From NCBI GenBank assembly GCA_025642075.2, contig JAODUO010000073.1:489001-553000 (forward strand): DNA of 64,000 nt, in the 5' to 3' direction. This stretch comes from Ridgeia piscesae. Its lineage: Eukaryota; Annelida; Polychaeta; Sabellida; Siboglinidae. The translations under genes and the position numbers were made by a program. Under the pieces are notes generated by a model, which ran no database searches, was not told the DNA's origin, and saw only the letters and a program-made list of their open reading frames with translations. Positions 10,401-18,800 of this stretch are shown piece by piece (the stretch's first letter is position 1; the number at the start of each line of letters is the position of its first letter).

Positions 10401-12417
10401 GTGTATGATGTGGGTGTTGTTGTAGAGTCAGGGTGTGAGTGTATGATGTGGGTGTTGTTGTAGAGTCAGGGTGTGAGTGTTGTAGAGTCAGGGTGTGAGT
10501 GTATGATGTGGGTGTTGTAGAGCCAGGGTGTGAGTGTATGATGTGGGTGTTGTTGTAGAGTCAGGGTGTGAGTGTATGATGTGGTGTTGTTGTAGAGTCA
10601 GGGTGTGAGTGTATGATGTGGGTGTTGTTGTAGAGTCAGGGTGTGAGTGTATGATGTGGGTGTTTTGTAGAGCCAGGGTGTGAGTGTATGATGTGGGTGT
10701 TGTTGTAGAGTCAGGGTGTGAGTGTATGATGTGGGTGTTGTTGTAGAGCCAGGGTGTGAGTGTATGATGTGGGTGTTGTTGTAGAGCCAGGGTGTGAGTG
10801 TATGATGTGGGTGTTGTAGAGCCAGGGTGTGAGTGTATGATGTGGTGTGTTGTAGAGCCAGGGTGTGAGTGTATGATGTGGGTGTTGTTGTAGAGCCAGG
10901 GTGTGAGTGTATGATGTGGGTGTTGTTGTAGAGCAGGGTGTGAGTGTATGATGTGGGTGTTGTAGAGCCAGGGTGTGAGTGTATGATGTGGGTGTTGTTG
11001 TAGAGCCAGGGTGTGAGTGTATGATGTGGGTGTTGTAGAGCCAGGGTGTGAGTGTATGATGTGGGTGTGAGTTTATGATGTGGGTGTTGTTGTAGAGCCA
11101 TGGTGTGAGTGTATGATGTGGGTGTGAATGTATCATGTGGGTGTTGTTGTAGAGCCATGGTGTGAGTGTATGATGTGGGTGTGAGTGTATGATGTGGGTG
11201 TTGTTGTAGAGCCAGGGTGTGAGTGTATGATGTGGGTGTTGTTGTAGAGCCAGGGTGTGAGTGTATGATGTGGGTGTTGTAGAGCCAGGGTGTGAGTGTA
11301 TGATGTGGGTGTTGTTGTAGAGCCAGGGTGTGAGTGTATGATGTGGGTGTTGTAGAGCCAGGGTGTGAGTGTATGATGTGGGTGTGAGTTTATGATGTGG
11401 GTGTTGTTGTAGAGCCATGGTGTGAGTGTATGATGTGGGTGTGAGTGTATCATGTGGGTGTTGTTGTAGAGTCAGGGTGTGAGTGTATCATGTGGGTGTT
11501 GTTGTAGAGCCAGGGTGTGAGTATATGATGTGGGTGTTGTTGTAGAGCCAGGGTATGAGTATATGATGTGGGTGTTGTTGTAGAGCCAGGTTGTGAGTGT
11601 ATCATGTGGGTGTTGTTGTAGAGCCAGGGTGTGAGTGTATGATGTGGGTGTTGTTGTAGAGCCAGGGTGTGAGTGTATGATGTGGGTGTTGTTTTAGAGC
11701 CAGGGTGTGAGTGTATGATGTGGGTGTTGTTGTAGAGCCAGGGTGTGAGTGTATCATGTGGGTGTTGTTGTAGAGCCAGGGTGTGAATATATGATGTGGG
11801 TGTTGTTGTTGAGCCAGGGTGTGAGTGTATGATGTGGGTGTTGTTGTAGAGCCAGGGTGTGAGTGTATCATGTGGGTGTTGTTGTAGAGCCAGGGTGTGA
11901 GTGTATGATGTGGGGGTTGTTGTAGAGCCAGGGTGTGAGTGTATGATGTGGGGGTTGTTGTAGAGCCAGGGTATGAGTATATGATGTGAGTGTTGTTGTA
12001 GAGCCAGGGTATGAGTATATGATGTGGGTGTTGTTGTAGAGCCAGGGTGTGAGTGAGGATGAGCTGGATGAGTTGCTCCACACCCTGGAGCTGGAGCTGT
12101 CGGTACAGAGAGCCAACATGGTGAGTGGGAGTCTTCCCACCCAACAACAACATCAGTGTGTTGAACCCCGCTTCATCTACGAGCCGAAGAAGCCTGCTGC
12201 TCGCACGTCGCTGCCACCAGGGGTCGGTTCGCCGAGCCAGCTGAACAGCGCCCCCCACGTGCAAGACGAGATCGACTCGCTCCAGGAGCTAGTGGAGGAC
12301 TTGGAGAAGGACTTGCAGCAGAAACAGGACCGGTTCAAACAGCAGATGCAGACGCTGGCGAACAGGTTCACTGAGGTCGTGTGTATACCCCCAATGGCCA
12401 TGAAGAAGCTCACGTAG
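1366..12417 (+). CDS. TEDC1: TEDC1, tubulin epsilon and delta complex protein 1 (5'-partial gene, seven exons)
   Basis: TEDC1 works with TEDC2, delta-tubulin and epsilon-tubulin to form and stabilise centriolar triplet microtubules. The model joins 1366-1465, 1809-2020, 2714-2872, 3239-3337, 6757-6843, 7676-7870 and 12040-12417. All introns are GT-AG and every junction is in phase, giving about 409 residues with the N-terminus missing; the human protein is a little over 400 residues. From memory of the family, recognisable stretches in order are LLFELLYF, GSREMLLAFGWLM, LLWFNNKLQLSLRRLYSLQR, HLSMLEVHMLRHPEL and the aromatic motif EDIFWKWM, followed by C-terminal coiled coil (residues after LQEQRKAA). 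The gene converges on the giant minus-strand gene, with stop codons about 3.1 kb apart. Introns 4 and 6 are mostly minisatellite. A damaged extra copy of exons 5-6 lies at 5,603-6,445. Assignment is by remembered similarity; no search was run. Confidence 0.85.
1809..2020 (+). CDS. TEDC1: TEDC1 exon 2 of those visible
   Basis: The acceptor is cctgttgcag and the donor cag|gtgtgt. The split codon G+AT gives Asp, then ELFVYVKMELQKRGF, LREFATLPRD and GSREMLLAFGWLM. The GSRE-LLLA-WLL pattern is the most family-specific part of TEDC1. The exon ends in phase 0 after LYLYQ. Confidence 0.85.
2447..2499. repeat. Near-perfect 22-bp inverted repeat (hairpin) in TEDC1 intron
   Basis: The arms are 2447-2468 and 2478-2499, pairing 21 of 22 bases around a 9-base loop. 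The left arm ends in ttacaaagcc and the right arm starts with ggctttgtaa. About 120 bp downstream is aaataaattgattgattgattga (2,611-2,634), so the block from about 2,200 to 2,640 resembles the 3' end of a non-LTR element or SINE: a stem-loop followed by a short tetranucleotide tail. That identification is inference. Confidence 0.6.
2611..2634 (+). repeat. (ATTG)n short tail, possible retroelement 3' end
   Basis: The sequence aaataaattgattgattgattga follows an AT-rich stretch and the hairpin at 2447-2499. A tetranucleotide tail after a poly(A)-signal-like aataaa is typical of some non-LTR retroelements and SINEs. There is no coding remnant upstream. Confidence 0.35.
2714..2872 (+). CDS. TEDC1: TEDC1 exon 3 of those visible
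   Basis: The acceptor is gtcgtag and the donor aag|gtattg, phase 0 to 0, 53 codons. It contains SARDMSERMQQLLWFNNKL and LRRLYSLQRQKN, a helical, probably coiled-coil segment corresponding to the LMGKLRFRWRQL-like helix of the human protein as I remember it. Confidence 0.8.
3239..3337 (+). CDS. TEDC1: TEDC1 exon 4 of those visible
   Basis: The acceptor is gttcttacag and the donor aag|gtgtga, 33 codons, phase 0 to 0. It encodes IHEATSGVSLSPEKN and HLSMLEVHMLRHPEL, which match the HLS-xE-xMLRdPE region of TEDC1. Confidence 0.8.
3653..5600 (+). repeat. 24-bp minisatellite (about 80 copies), AG-free, ending at a splice acceptor
   Basis: The unit is actttgtgcttcatcctgac followed by aatg; the main variant is GAC to GGC. 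About 80 near-identical copies run to ttgtgcttgcag at 5,591-5,602. No AG dinucleotide occurs between the one at 3,651-3,652 and the acceptor AG at 5,601-5,602. Because 24 is a multiple of three and the unit lacks stops in several frames, it produces long meaningless open frames on both strands. Confidence 0.95.
5603..5690 (+). pseudogene. TEDC1: Extra copy of TEDC1 exon 5, frameshifted
   Basis: This is bounded by the same acceptor (gcttgcag) and donor (gatg|gtatgt) as the intact exon at 6,757-6,843. The 3' half, from ctacagaacctgttgctgtg onward, is identical, but the 5' half is scrambled and the exon is 88 rather than 87 nt. The frame encoding EDIFWKWM therefore no longer joins the preceding exon. 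The downstream intron sequence 5,691-6,080 is almost identical to 6,844-7,235. It is either a recent tandem duplicate exon that has lost its frame or an assembly error. Confidence 0.75.
6240..6445 (+). pseudogene. TEDC1: Degraded partial copy of TEDC1 exon 6 and its acceptor
   Basis: The stretch catgcctgtctgcttcaggg through gccggcggagagtgtcgc follows 7,655-7,793 closely but carries many small insertions and deletions, for example gggcttgtac for gggcagtgtac. It breaks off after gtcgcagctta and runs into the 24-bp minisatellite. It is not translatable as exon 6. With 5,603-5,690 it forms a damaged copy of the exon 5 to exon 6 segment. Confidence 0.7.
6470..6756 (+). repeat. Second, irregular block of the 24-bp minisatellite
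   Basis: About eleven copies of the same 24-bp unit as 3,653-5,600, less regular, with interruptions such as gagtgcttttgtaggacg near 6,588-6,605. It ends in the acceptor gcttgcag of the intact exon 5 at 6,757. Confidence 0.9.
6757..6843 (+). CDS. TEDC1: TEDC1 exon 5 of those visible
   Basis: The acceptor is gcttgcag, supplied by the last minisatellite unit, and the donor is atg|gtatgt. It has 29 codons, phase 0 to 0: NLQLLEQDNTRLQNLLLW, then SEHEDIFWKWM. The FWxWM motif is highly characteristic of the family. This copy keeps the frame with exons 4 and 6; the copy at 5,603-5,690 does not. Confidence 0.85.
7254..7584. repeat. (CACT)n microsatellite in two blocks
   Basis: Long runs of cactcactcact at about 7,254-7,383 and 7,478-7,584 flank a roughly 90-bp stretch at 7,385-7,475 that is itself a copy of the intron end just before exon 6 (cacgtctcccatcagcatga). 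The same intron end is also recognisable at 6,240-6,320, so it occurs three times. Confidence 0.9.
7676..7870 (+). CDS. TEDC1: TEDC1 exon 6 of those visible
   Basis: The acceptor is ctcgctttcag and the donor aaag|gtgggt. It has 65 codons, phase 0 to 0. It encodes GSVLQEQRKAALVSDMS, an acidic linker, then a predicted coiled coil (SVARLQSSHEKLQG and DHLEKLWQEK). GC content is higher than in the flanking introns. Confidence 0.8.
8070..12039 (+). repeat. 39-bp minisatellite (about 100 copies) fused to the exon 7 splice acceptor
   Basis: The unit is gggtgttgttgtag then agccagggtgtgagtgtatgatgt. Common variants are AGCC versus AGTC and loss of one TTG. The array runs from about 8,070 directly into the acceptor of exon 7: the last unit supplies both gttgttgtag and the first coding bases agccagggtgtgag. 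Each unit therefore carries an acceptor-like ttgttgtag|a and a donor-like gt|gtgagt on the coding strand. Long His/Thr-rich open frames on the minus strand here are repeat shadows. Confidence 0.95.
12040..12417 (+). CDS. TEDC1: TEDC1 last exon
   Basis: It starts after gttgttgtag within the final minisatellite unit, so its first residues SQGVS are encoded by repeat sequence. It continues DELDELLHTLELELSVQRAN, a Pro/Ser linker, then DEIDSLQELVEDLEKDLQQ (coiled coil) and ends CIPPMAMKKLT before a TAG at 12,415-12,417. There is a potential donor (atg|gtgagt) at 12,121, but the frame stays open through it, so I read it as one exon. Splicing at that site would give another C-terminus. Confidence 0.7.
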   Translation, partial: SQGVSEDELDELLHTLELELSVQRANMVSGSLPTQQQHQCVEPRFIYEPKKPAARTSLPPGVGSPSQLNSAPHVQDEIDSLQELVEDLEKDLQQKQDRFKQQMQTLANRFTEVVCIPPMAMKKLT

Positions 12418-15400
12418 CTGGTCACGCACGCAGACACTGCGAGTGCATCACGGGTGAATGCGACGTCTGCGTACGCCGCATGTTTTGTCGTTTTCCGATG
12501 AGCTTTTCATGATGAGTTTCTCTAATGCGACGACCGGAATTGGATGTAAAATACGATGTTGTATACAGTATTTTTGACGGTTTGACTAGACGTGTACAGT
12601 ATTCGGCAGGGTAACTTGTATTTGTCAAATGGAATGTAACAATTGTGACATAAGAAACAGTGACAGTTTATCAATGGGTAGATTTTCTCTATTTTAGCAG
12701 GTGAAAAATTTAAATATGTACTGTTATAAAGATTTATATCAAAATTGCCTGCATTTTGGATATTGGTAACTCATTTCCCTCCAGCTTAAATAATTGCATG
12801 GAAGGTACATTTATAGGCATTATGTCACTGATAGGTTATACTATATAGAATCTCGGTAAAACATTTGTCAGCATAATATAAAGTAGGTTTGTTATAAGAT
12901 TGTTTATTATTTTAATGTGTGTACATAATTAGTTTACAGTAATTAATTATTTAAACTTGCCTTTGTTTGTATGTCATGACCATAGGTGTAGTCTTGTAAA
13001 TATTGAAAATAGCGAATGTGATTGCTTAGCAATAGTTAAGATGCTTTAATGTTTGTATTGTGTCTACGTCTTGTTCTGAAGTTCTACAAAGAACTGTAAA
13101 TATTGGACCTGAATTGGACATTTTGGTCTGTTGACGTAATTTTATTTGTCTGAGACAAACTGAAGGGCATTTTTTTAATGAGTCTTCGGGCAACACTTTG
13201 GAATTGATGTTGTATATATGTTTGCAGAGTCTGTGTGGATAAATATGTAATAAGTGCACGTTTACTTATTCATGTTAAAGTTAACATTGCAGTCATTTCA
13301 CTGGCATTGTGATTTCATAGATTGGCAGCTTCGAAGGTACACAGTTGAATTGTCTTTAACATAAAATGACGTCCATATTATAAAATGGAACATGTGTCTT
13401 TGTGTTGTCATTCTGGGAGGGCTAGATAGAAGAGACATGAGCGATGTCACACTGGCATTTAACTGTGGCCAGTGGGGTAAGAGTAAGATAACCCTATAAC
13501 AGATCACTCCAGGTGGGTGGAACATTATGTCACAGTTACTGATGATCTTACATACAACAGTTTCTAGTAACATCCAAATGATTCCCCGATTACATGTGTT
13601 GTGATAAAATTTGCAAATACGGGGCTTGTTGAACAAACAAGACACAGAACAGTGTCATCTTTTGGTGAATATCATCCACAATATGCTGTACTCGCTGCTG
13701 ATTCACTTAACCAGGAGACATCTGTAAATATGCAATATTGTTTTATTATCAAATGTAGACAGATAACCACACAATGTATGTCTGCGAGACGCTAAAAGGA
13801 AAACATTGTGAAGATTATTTACAAACCAAAACTGCACACGGTGTAGAAAATATGCAGTGGAACTACAGTATATAACAAGCATGCACTCAACACACATAAT
13901 CAACAATCTATTAGATATAGAGGTTTGTAGAAAAATAGAGCCTGCTCACGGGTGGCGTCGATGTATACAGTACAACTGCTATGTAAAGCGTTCTTTCCTC
14001 AAGCAGCAGAAACAATTTATATTATACAATATTGGGCTCACTCGAGTCTAGATGGGATTCTATGGCACAGCAAACTACACAGGTCACAATATGACCTTGT
14101 TTATTTACAGGTAAGTAACAACACATGTTAATAATATAAATAAATAATGATAAATGTTGTGCAGATAAGATACTTTATGCAACTGTAAGTAGTTGCAAAC
14201 ACAATGAATAAATGGCTGCGTCATTACTAGATTTTGGTAAACATTCCCTGTAAGTGATACAACAGTCGATGTGTTGTTTCGGCATGAGCAGTGGCGCCAC
14301 CTACACTTGGTTTGATATAGTCGCCGTGTGTGTGCAGCTTAATAGCAAAACCATAGTTTTGCATAGAAATCAAACTCCTGTCAACACAAGGTGACAACTT
14401 CTGTTTTGAGATGTTTACATCTTCATTGTAGACAGAGTATGTTAGCACATTAAATTATAATAAATTACAATAATAACTGATTCCAGAGACATGTATTATG
14501 TATAAATTACTAACTACATATCAAAGGATCACAAGTATCCTATAATCATAATAAATAATAATCCTGAATTAAAATATGACAGCCAGCTAGTATAACTATG
14601 GATATGTTATAACAATAAATAAAAGTAAACCATGCATCCAAACAAGAGAAACGATAAATATTGCAAATAAATTACAAATAAAACAAACTAAAATAAAAAA
14701 GTTCAAAGTAAAAATTATTTTGCACATCTACGATAAAGACATACAAAATTAATAAGCCGCTATCTGGCCAGATCCTTATTTACTTGATAAGAAATACTGC
14801 ATTTTATAATAAACACTTCTATTATCATGTACAAGTTCTGTGATTTGTCTACTATTTTCTGTATTGTATGTACAATCCATATATTATAGCCTTAAATAAT
14901 GAACTTGAGAAGTCACTTTAAATTTACAAAACTTCTGTGCTTATTCAACAGTCAAGATGTTGACTGTGACGTCAGACAAGACATTTTGGTCAATGTTCAC
15001 AGTCTCAACAGAACAAACATATTCAACAGTCACACAGTAATACAATATTTTACGCTAGCGCGTAAAATTAACAAGTATCACAGATATGCTCTCTGGTTTT
15101 CCCAGATGTGTGACAGCTGTCACTAAAATCCCCTAATGTGTGACAACTTGTGTCACCAAACAAGCAGTACCGTCCCGTCCCGTCCCGTCACCACACAATT
15201 GTCAAGTCCCTCACATTCTCAATGCCAGCGGAAAACATAATTTGGCCTCGTTGGGTGTGTACAAAATATCAACAAAGAAACCTCTGAATGGCCTGGCTCT
15301 CCCAAAATAAGCCATTTATACAATTCAAACAGCATATCCCATGATACGTGCATTCGTAGAACTGACACGGAGAATAACAAACATTGTTGGAGTCGTCAAA

Positions 15401-15523
15401 ACCCATCTATGTTGGCTTGTACATTCTGTATAACACCACTTACTCTGCTAATGAGTAAATATGTTACACTTGAATATAAATAAACACCAGACAGTGACTG
15501 TTTACACACACATGTATATCGCA
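12418..15523. other. Convergent intergenic region and 3' untranslated sequence
   Basis: This separates the TEDC1 stop from the stop of the minus-strand giant gene. It is AT-rich with no credible exon on either strand. Candidate poly(A) signals exist for both genes, for example AATAAA on + at 14,207-14,212 and TTTATT (AATAAA on -) at 14,100-14,105, but none can be singled out. A cgtcccgtcccgtcc run sits near 15,172-15,188. Small open frames in this interval look like chance. Confidence 0.5.
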
Positions 15524-15839
15524 CTAGTTGTACCTAGTTTTGTGCAGTTCCTGCCCTGGGTAATGCCCCTGTTGGGCAGTTGCCCCACGGAGAACCCGTG
15601 TCTCCAGTACACTGCTAGAATCCTCTGACGGTGGCGCCGCCAACACCCGAGTGTCGATATGTGATGTCACACTGAATCCATAGGTGGCAGCACCAACAGA
15701 GAAGTCACTTGTGTGTGTGGGATTCGGTAGGATTCTCAGCGACCCGTGGTAGTTTGGCGTGTAGATTGTGGGTACCATGACAGATAGTGTACTTGTCAGT
15801 GCTGGCACGCCTTCCGAACTTTGGTAAGAGGCCTGAGAC
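15524..15839 (-). CDS. Giant gene, terminal exon
   Basis: The acceptor on the minus strand is ggcgttttcag before 15,839. The incoming phase-2 codon AG+G gives Arg, followed by SQASYQSSEGVPALTS, VMVPTIYTPNYHGSLRI and a C-terminus HKTRYN then TAG at 15,526-15,524. The reading frame is open for 105 codons and the phase matches the exon at 16,503-16,382. It is Ser/Thr-rich with no recognised domain and, in particular, no START domain. Confidence 0.65.
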
Positions 15840-18800
15840 CTGAAAACGCCAGTAGGTGGTGCTGGTAGTGGGTGCGCAAATATTATCTGTTACCCGGTAC
15901 ATGTATAAACATCTGACCTGCTTAGCAACAAAATCCATCAAGCCTTCAAAATGGATGCCAAAAACGTGCAACATTATATATTTTATTGGAACTTTGGCTT
16001 GAAATGTTTACTTAGGAGACTGATTTACCTGTATTGTAGTGTACATATTTCTGTTATGCATAATTCTTATTGTGACGTAGACAAACAGTAATATGTTGAA
16101 TCCATTCAATTATTTTCCTGTTTGATGACAATTTGTTGGTATAAACAGATACAAAGTTAAATTTGAGATTACCTTGAATGGTATCAATATTAGCCAATGA
16201 ACTTCCAACCTAGCATAACAAATACAAATTGTGCATTGAGTCATAGTTACAGTGAAACTCGATTACCTCCGTTGTCACAGCACCAATTTTTGCATTTCAG
16301 TCCAAGTGACACATTTACATATTTAAACTGTTTCTCTAAAACAATATATTGTGACATAAAGTGCACTGGTTGTTGCTGTACCTGGGGGAGTATTCCTCAA
16401 GATTGAGACTAGGACAGATGCTGGACGATGTGAGGTTTGGTCGTGGCACAGGTGGAGGCTTGCTATATCTCTTCCTCAACTCATCAATCTCACAGTCAAT
16501 CACCTGCACACAACATCTCCACTTAACACGCATCGCTACGACAGGTCTAATCATCTATGACTCAGCTAGCATGTATATGTAGATAGGTTAAGTATGTACA
16601 TTAAACATTTCCCATGCTTTGCATCTTTGACGCCAACATTTCAGGAATAATTTGTGACCTTGCAGTGAAAAATACTGATGAAATATTTTTCAAATTCCCG
16701 ACAGTTACTGGTTCTTATTGATTAAGTGTTCGAACTGGAAGTTAGAGAATTGTTTGCATTGTTACGGCTGTGTTATACTATTGATAAAACTCATGTATGT
16801 AAACAATTCTTGACTGAACAGTTCATGGATCACACAGCTCACAATAACAGCAGGAAGTGGGGCCTGTTGATAACGGCTACAAAAGTCTCGTATGTATGGG
16901 AAATTGACTATTAATTCTGTGTGTGTGTGTGTGTGTGTAGTTATATTGTGCTAGGCATGTTTGCTAGATATACACAAAGAGCACATAATAGACTCCACAT
17001 AACACAATCACTTTCAGCTGTGGTAATTTCATTCCATTAGGACTCTTATTCAGTGCATTCTAGTAGAGACTGAATACACAATGACATTCTTCCGACGAAT
17101 ACATTTTGTACTCAGTGGCTGGTACTGGTGACAATGTCAACTCCTCTGTACCTCGAGACAATTGTCTTGTTATAAATGCTGTTGTGTTATAGACATGGAT
17201 TGGCACTGTCTGGTTTTACCAAATTATTTTACCTGCAATAAAACATGAATACTGATCTAATGATTTAACTGATTTGAATATCCCCGAACTCTGATTTTCA
17301 TCCAAATCAGCTGACATAACTACAATCCCAACTGATTTATTTTGCAACTGTCAGATGACTGTGTACTATGTCATATACCATTATTATTTTTACAATATCC
17401 TCCTGTGTACAGTGTACATGGTCTTAGGGGATAACGTCTTGGGTTTTCCTTTTGAACAACGTGATATGTAAATCAATATAAGGCACAATAAGTCATGTTA
17501 CGGCAGTCGTGATTGTACTGTCTGTTGAATGTTTCTTTGAATAAATTGCACTGAACTGAATTTATTCTGGTCGACCTAACAAACAGGTAACACAGGAATC
17601 TCACACAAGATGCAAGTTTCATCCAACTCTTAAAGCATATTGCTGTGTCTATTTAACAAGATTGCGACCTACAGAATCAACTATAGATGGCAGGTGGACA
17701 ATGAAGCCCTTTGGCTTATCGAGAGACCAACCTATCTATCTTAATTCTTAGATGGTTTCCTCCAAACAGTCCAAACTTGGGCTAACGCAGGAGTTGTCCT
17801 TCTCTAGAATTTGTGAGTCCATTACAGGTTACACATTTACCCTCTGTGTGGGATCTTTTACTTCCCCTGGCATAGACACCAGATAGAAGGGACCACCGGC
17901 TTTTAGTGTCTCTTCCAAAAGACACAGGTAAATGTGGGGTGAACAAAATTGCCTAAGTTTCGAAATGGTGGTAGGTGGGACTGAACCGTCGTCCCCTCTA
18001 TTGACAGTCTGGCGCTCTACCGCACGACCAAATCAAGTGTCCCCCGCCCTTCTTAACATTATCACTATTAACACAACCAGCTGATAATCTATGGCAGCTG
18101 TGGTGAGAACTGTACCTGGTAAATGTGTCTATAACAGCACTAGTGAGAACTCTACCTGGTCAATGTGTCTATGACAGCACTAGTGAGAACTCTACCTGGT
18201 CAATGTGTCTATGACAGCACTAGTGAGAACTCTACCTGGTCAATGTGTCTATGACAGCACTAGTGAGAACTCTACCTGGTCAATGTGTCTATGACAGAAC
18301 TAGTGAGAACTCTACCTGGTCAATGTGTCTATGACAGCACTAGTGAGAACTCTACCTGGTCAATGTGTCTATGACAGCACTAGTGAGAACTCTACCTGGT
18401 CAATGGTCTATGACAGAACTAGTGAGAACTCTACCTGGTCAATGGTCTATGACAGCACTAGTGAGAACTCTACCTGGTCAATGTGTCTATGACAGAACTA
18501 GTGAGAACTCTACCTGGTCAATGTGTCTATGACAGCACTAGTGAGAACTCTACCTGGTCAATGTGTCTATGACAGCACTAGTGAGAACTCTACCTGGTCA
18601 ATGTGTCTATGACAGCACTAGTGAGAACTCTACCTGGTCAATGTGTCTATGACAGAACTAGTGAGAACTCTACCTGGTCAATGTGTCTATGACAGCACTA
18701 GTGAGAACTCTACCTGGTCAATGTGTCTATGACAGAACTAGTGAGAACTCTACCTGGTCAATGTGTCTATGACAGCACTAGTGAGAACTCTACCTGGTCA

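Noticed and set aside
10598..12264. Long His/Thr-rich open frames on the minus strand
   Set aside because: Antisense readings of the 39-bp minisatellite; frames change with unit-length variants.
12121..12417. Splice donor atg|gtgagt ending TEDC1 exon 7 at 12,120
   Set aside because: The frame stays open and yields a coiled coil to the stop; no better downstream exon was found. Kept as a possible alternative only.
15524..16503. START lipid-binding domain expected for a STARD9 orthologue
   Set aside because: The last two exons encode short Ser/Pro-rich sequence only; no START-like sequence seen.
17965..18040. Stand-alone tRNA gene
   Set aside because: A-box-like and B-box-like motifs exist, but the cloverleaf is poor and the sequence continues into a SINE body shared with other copies.
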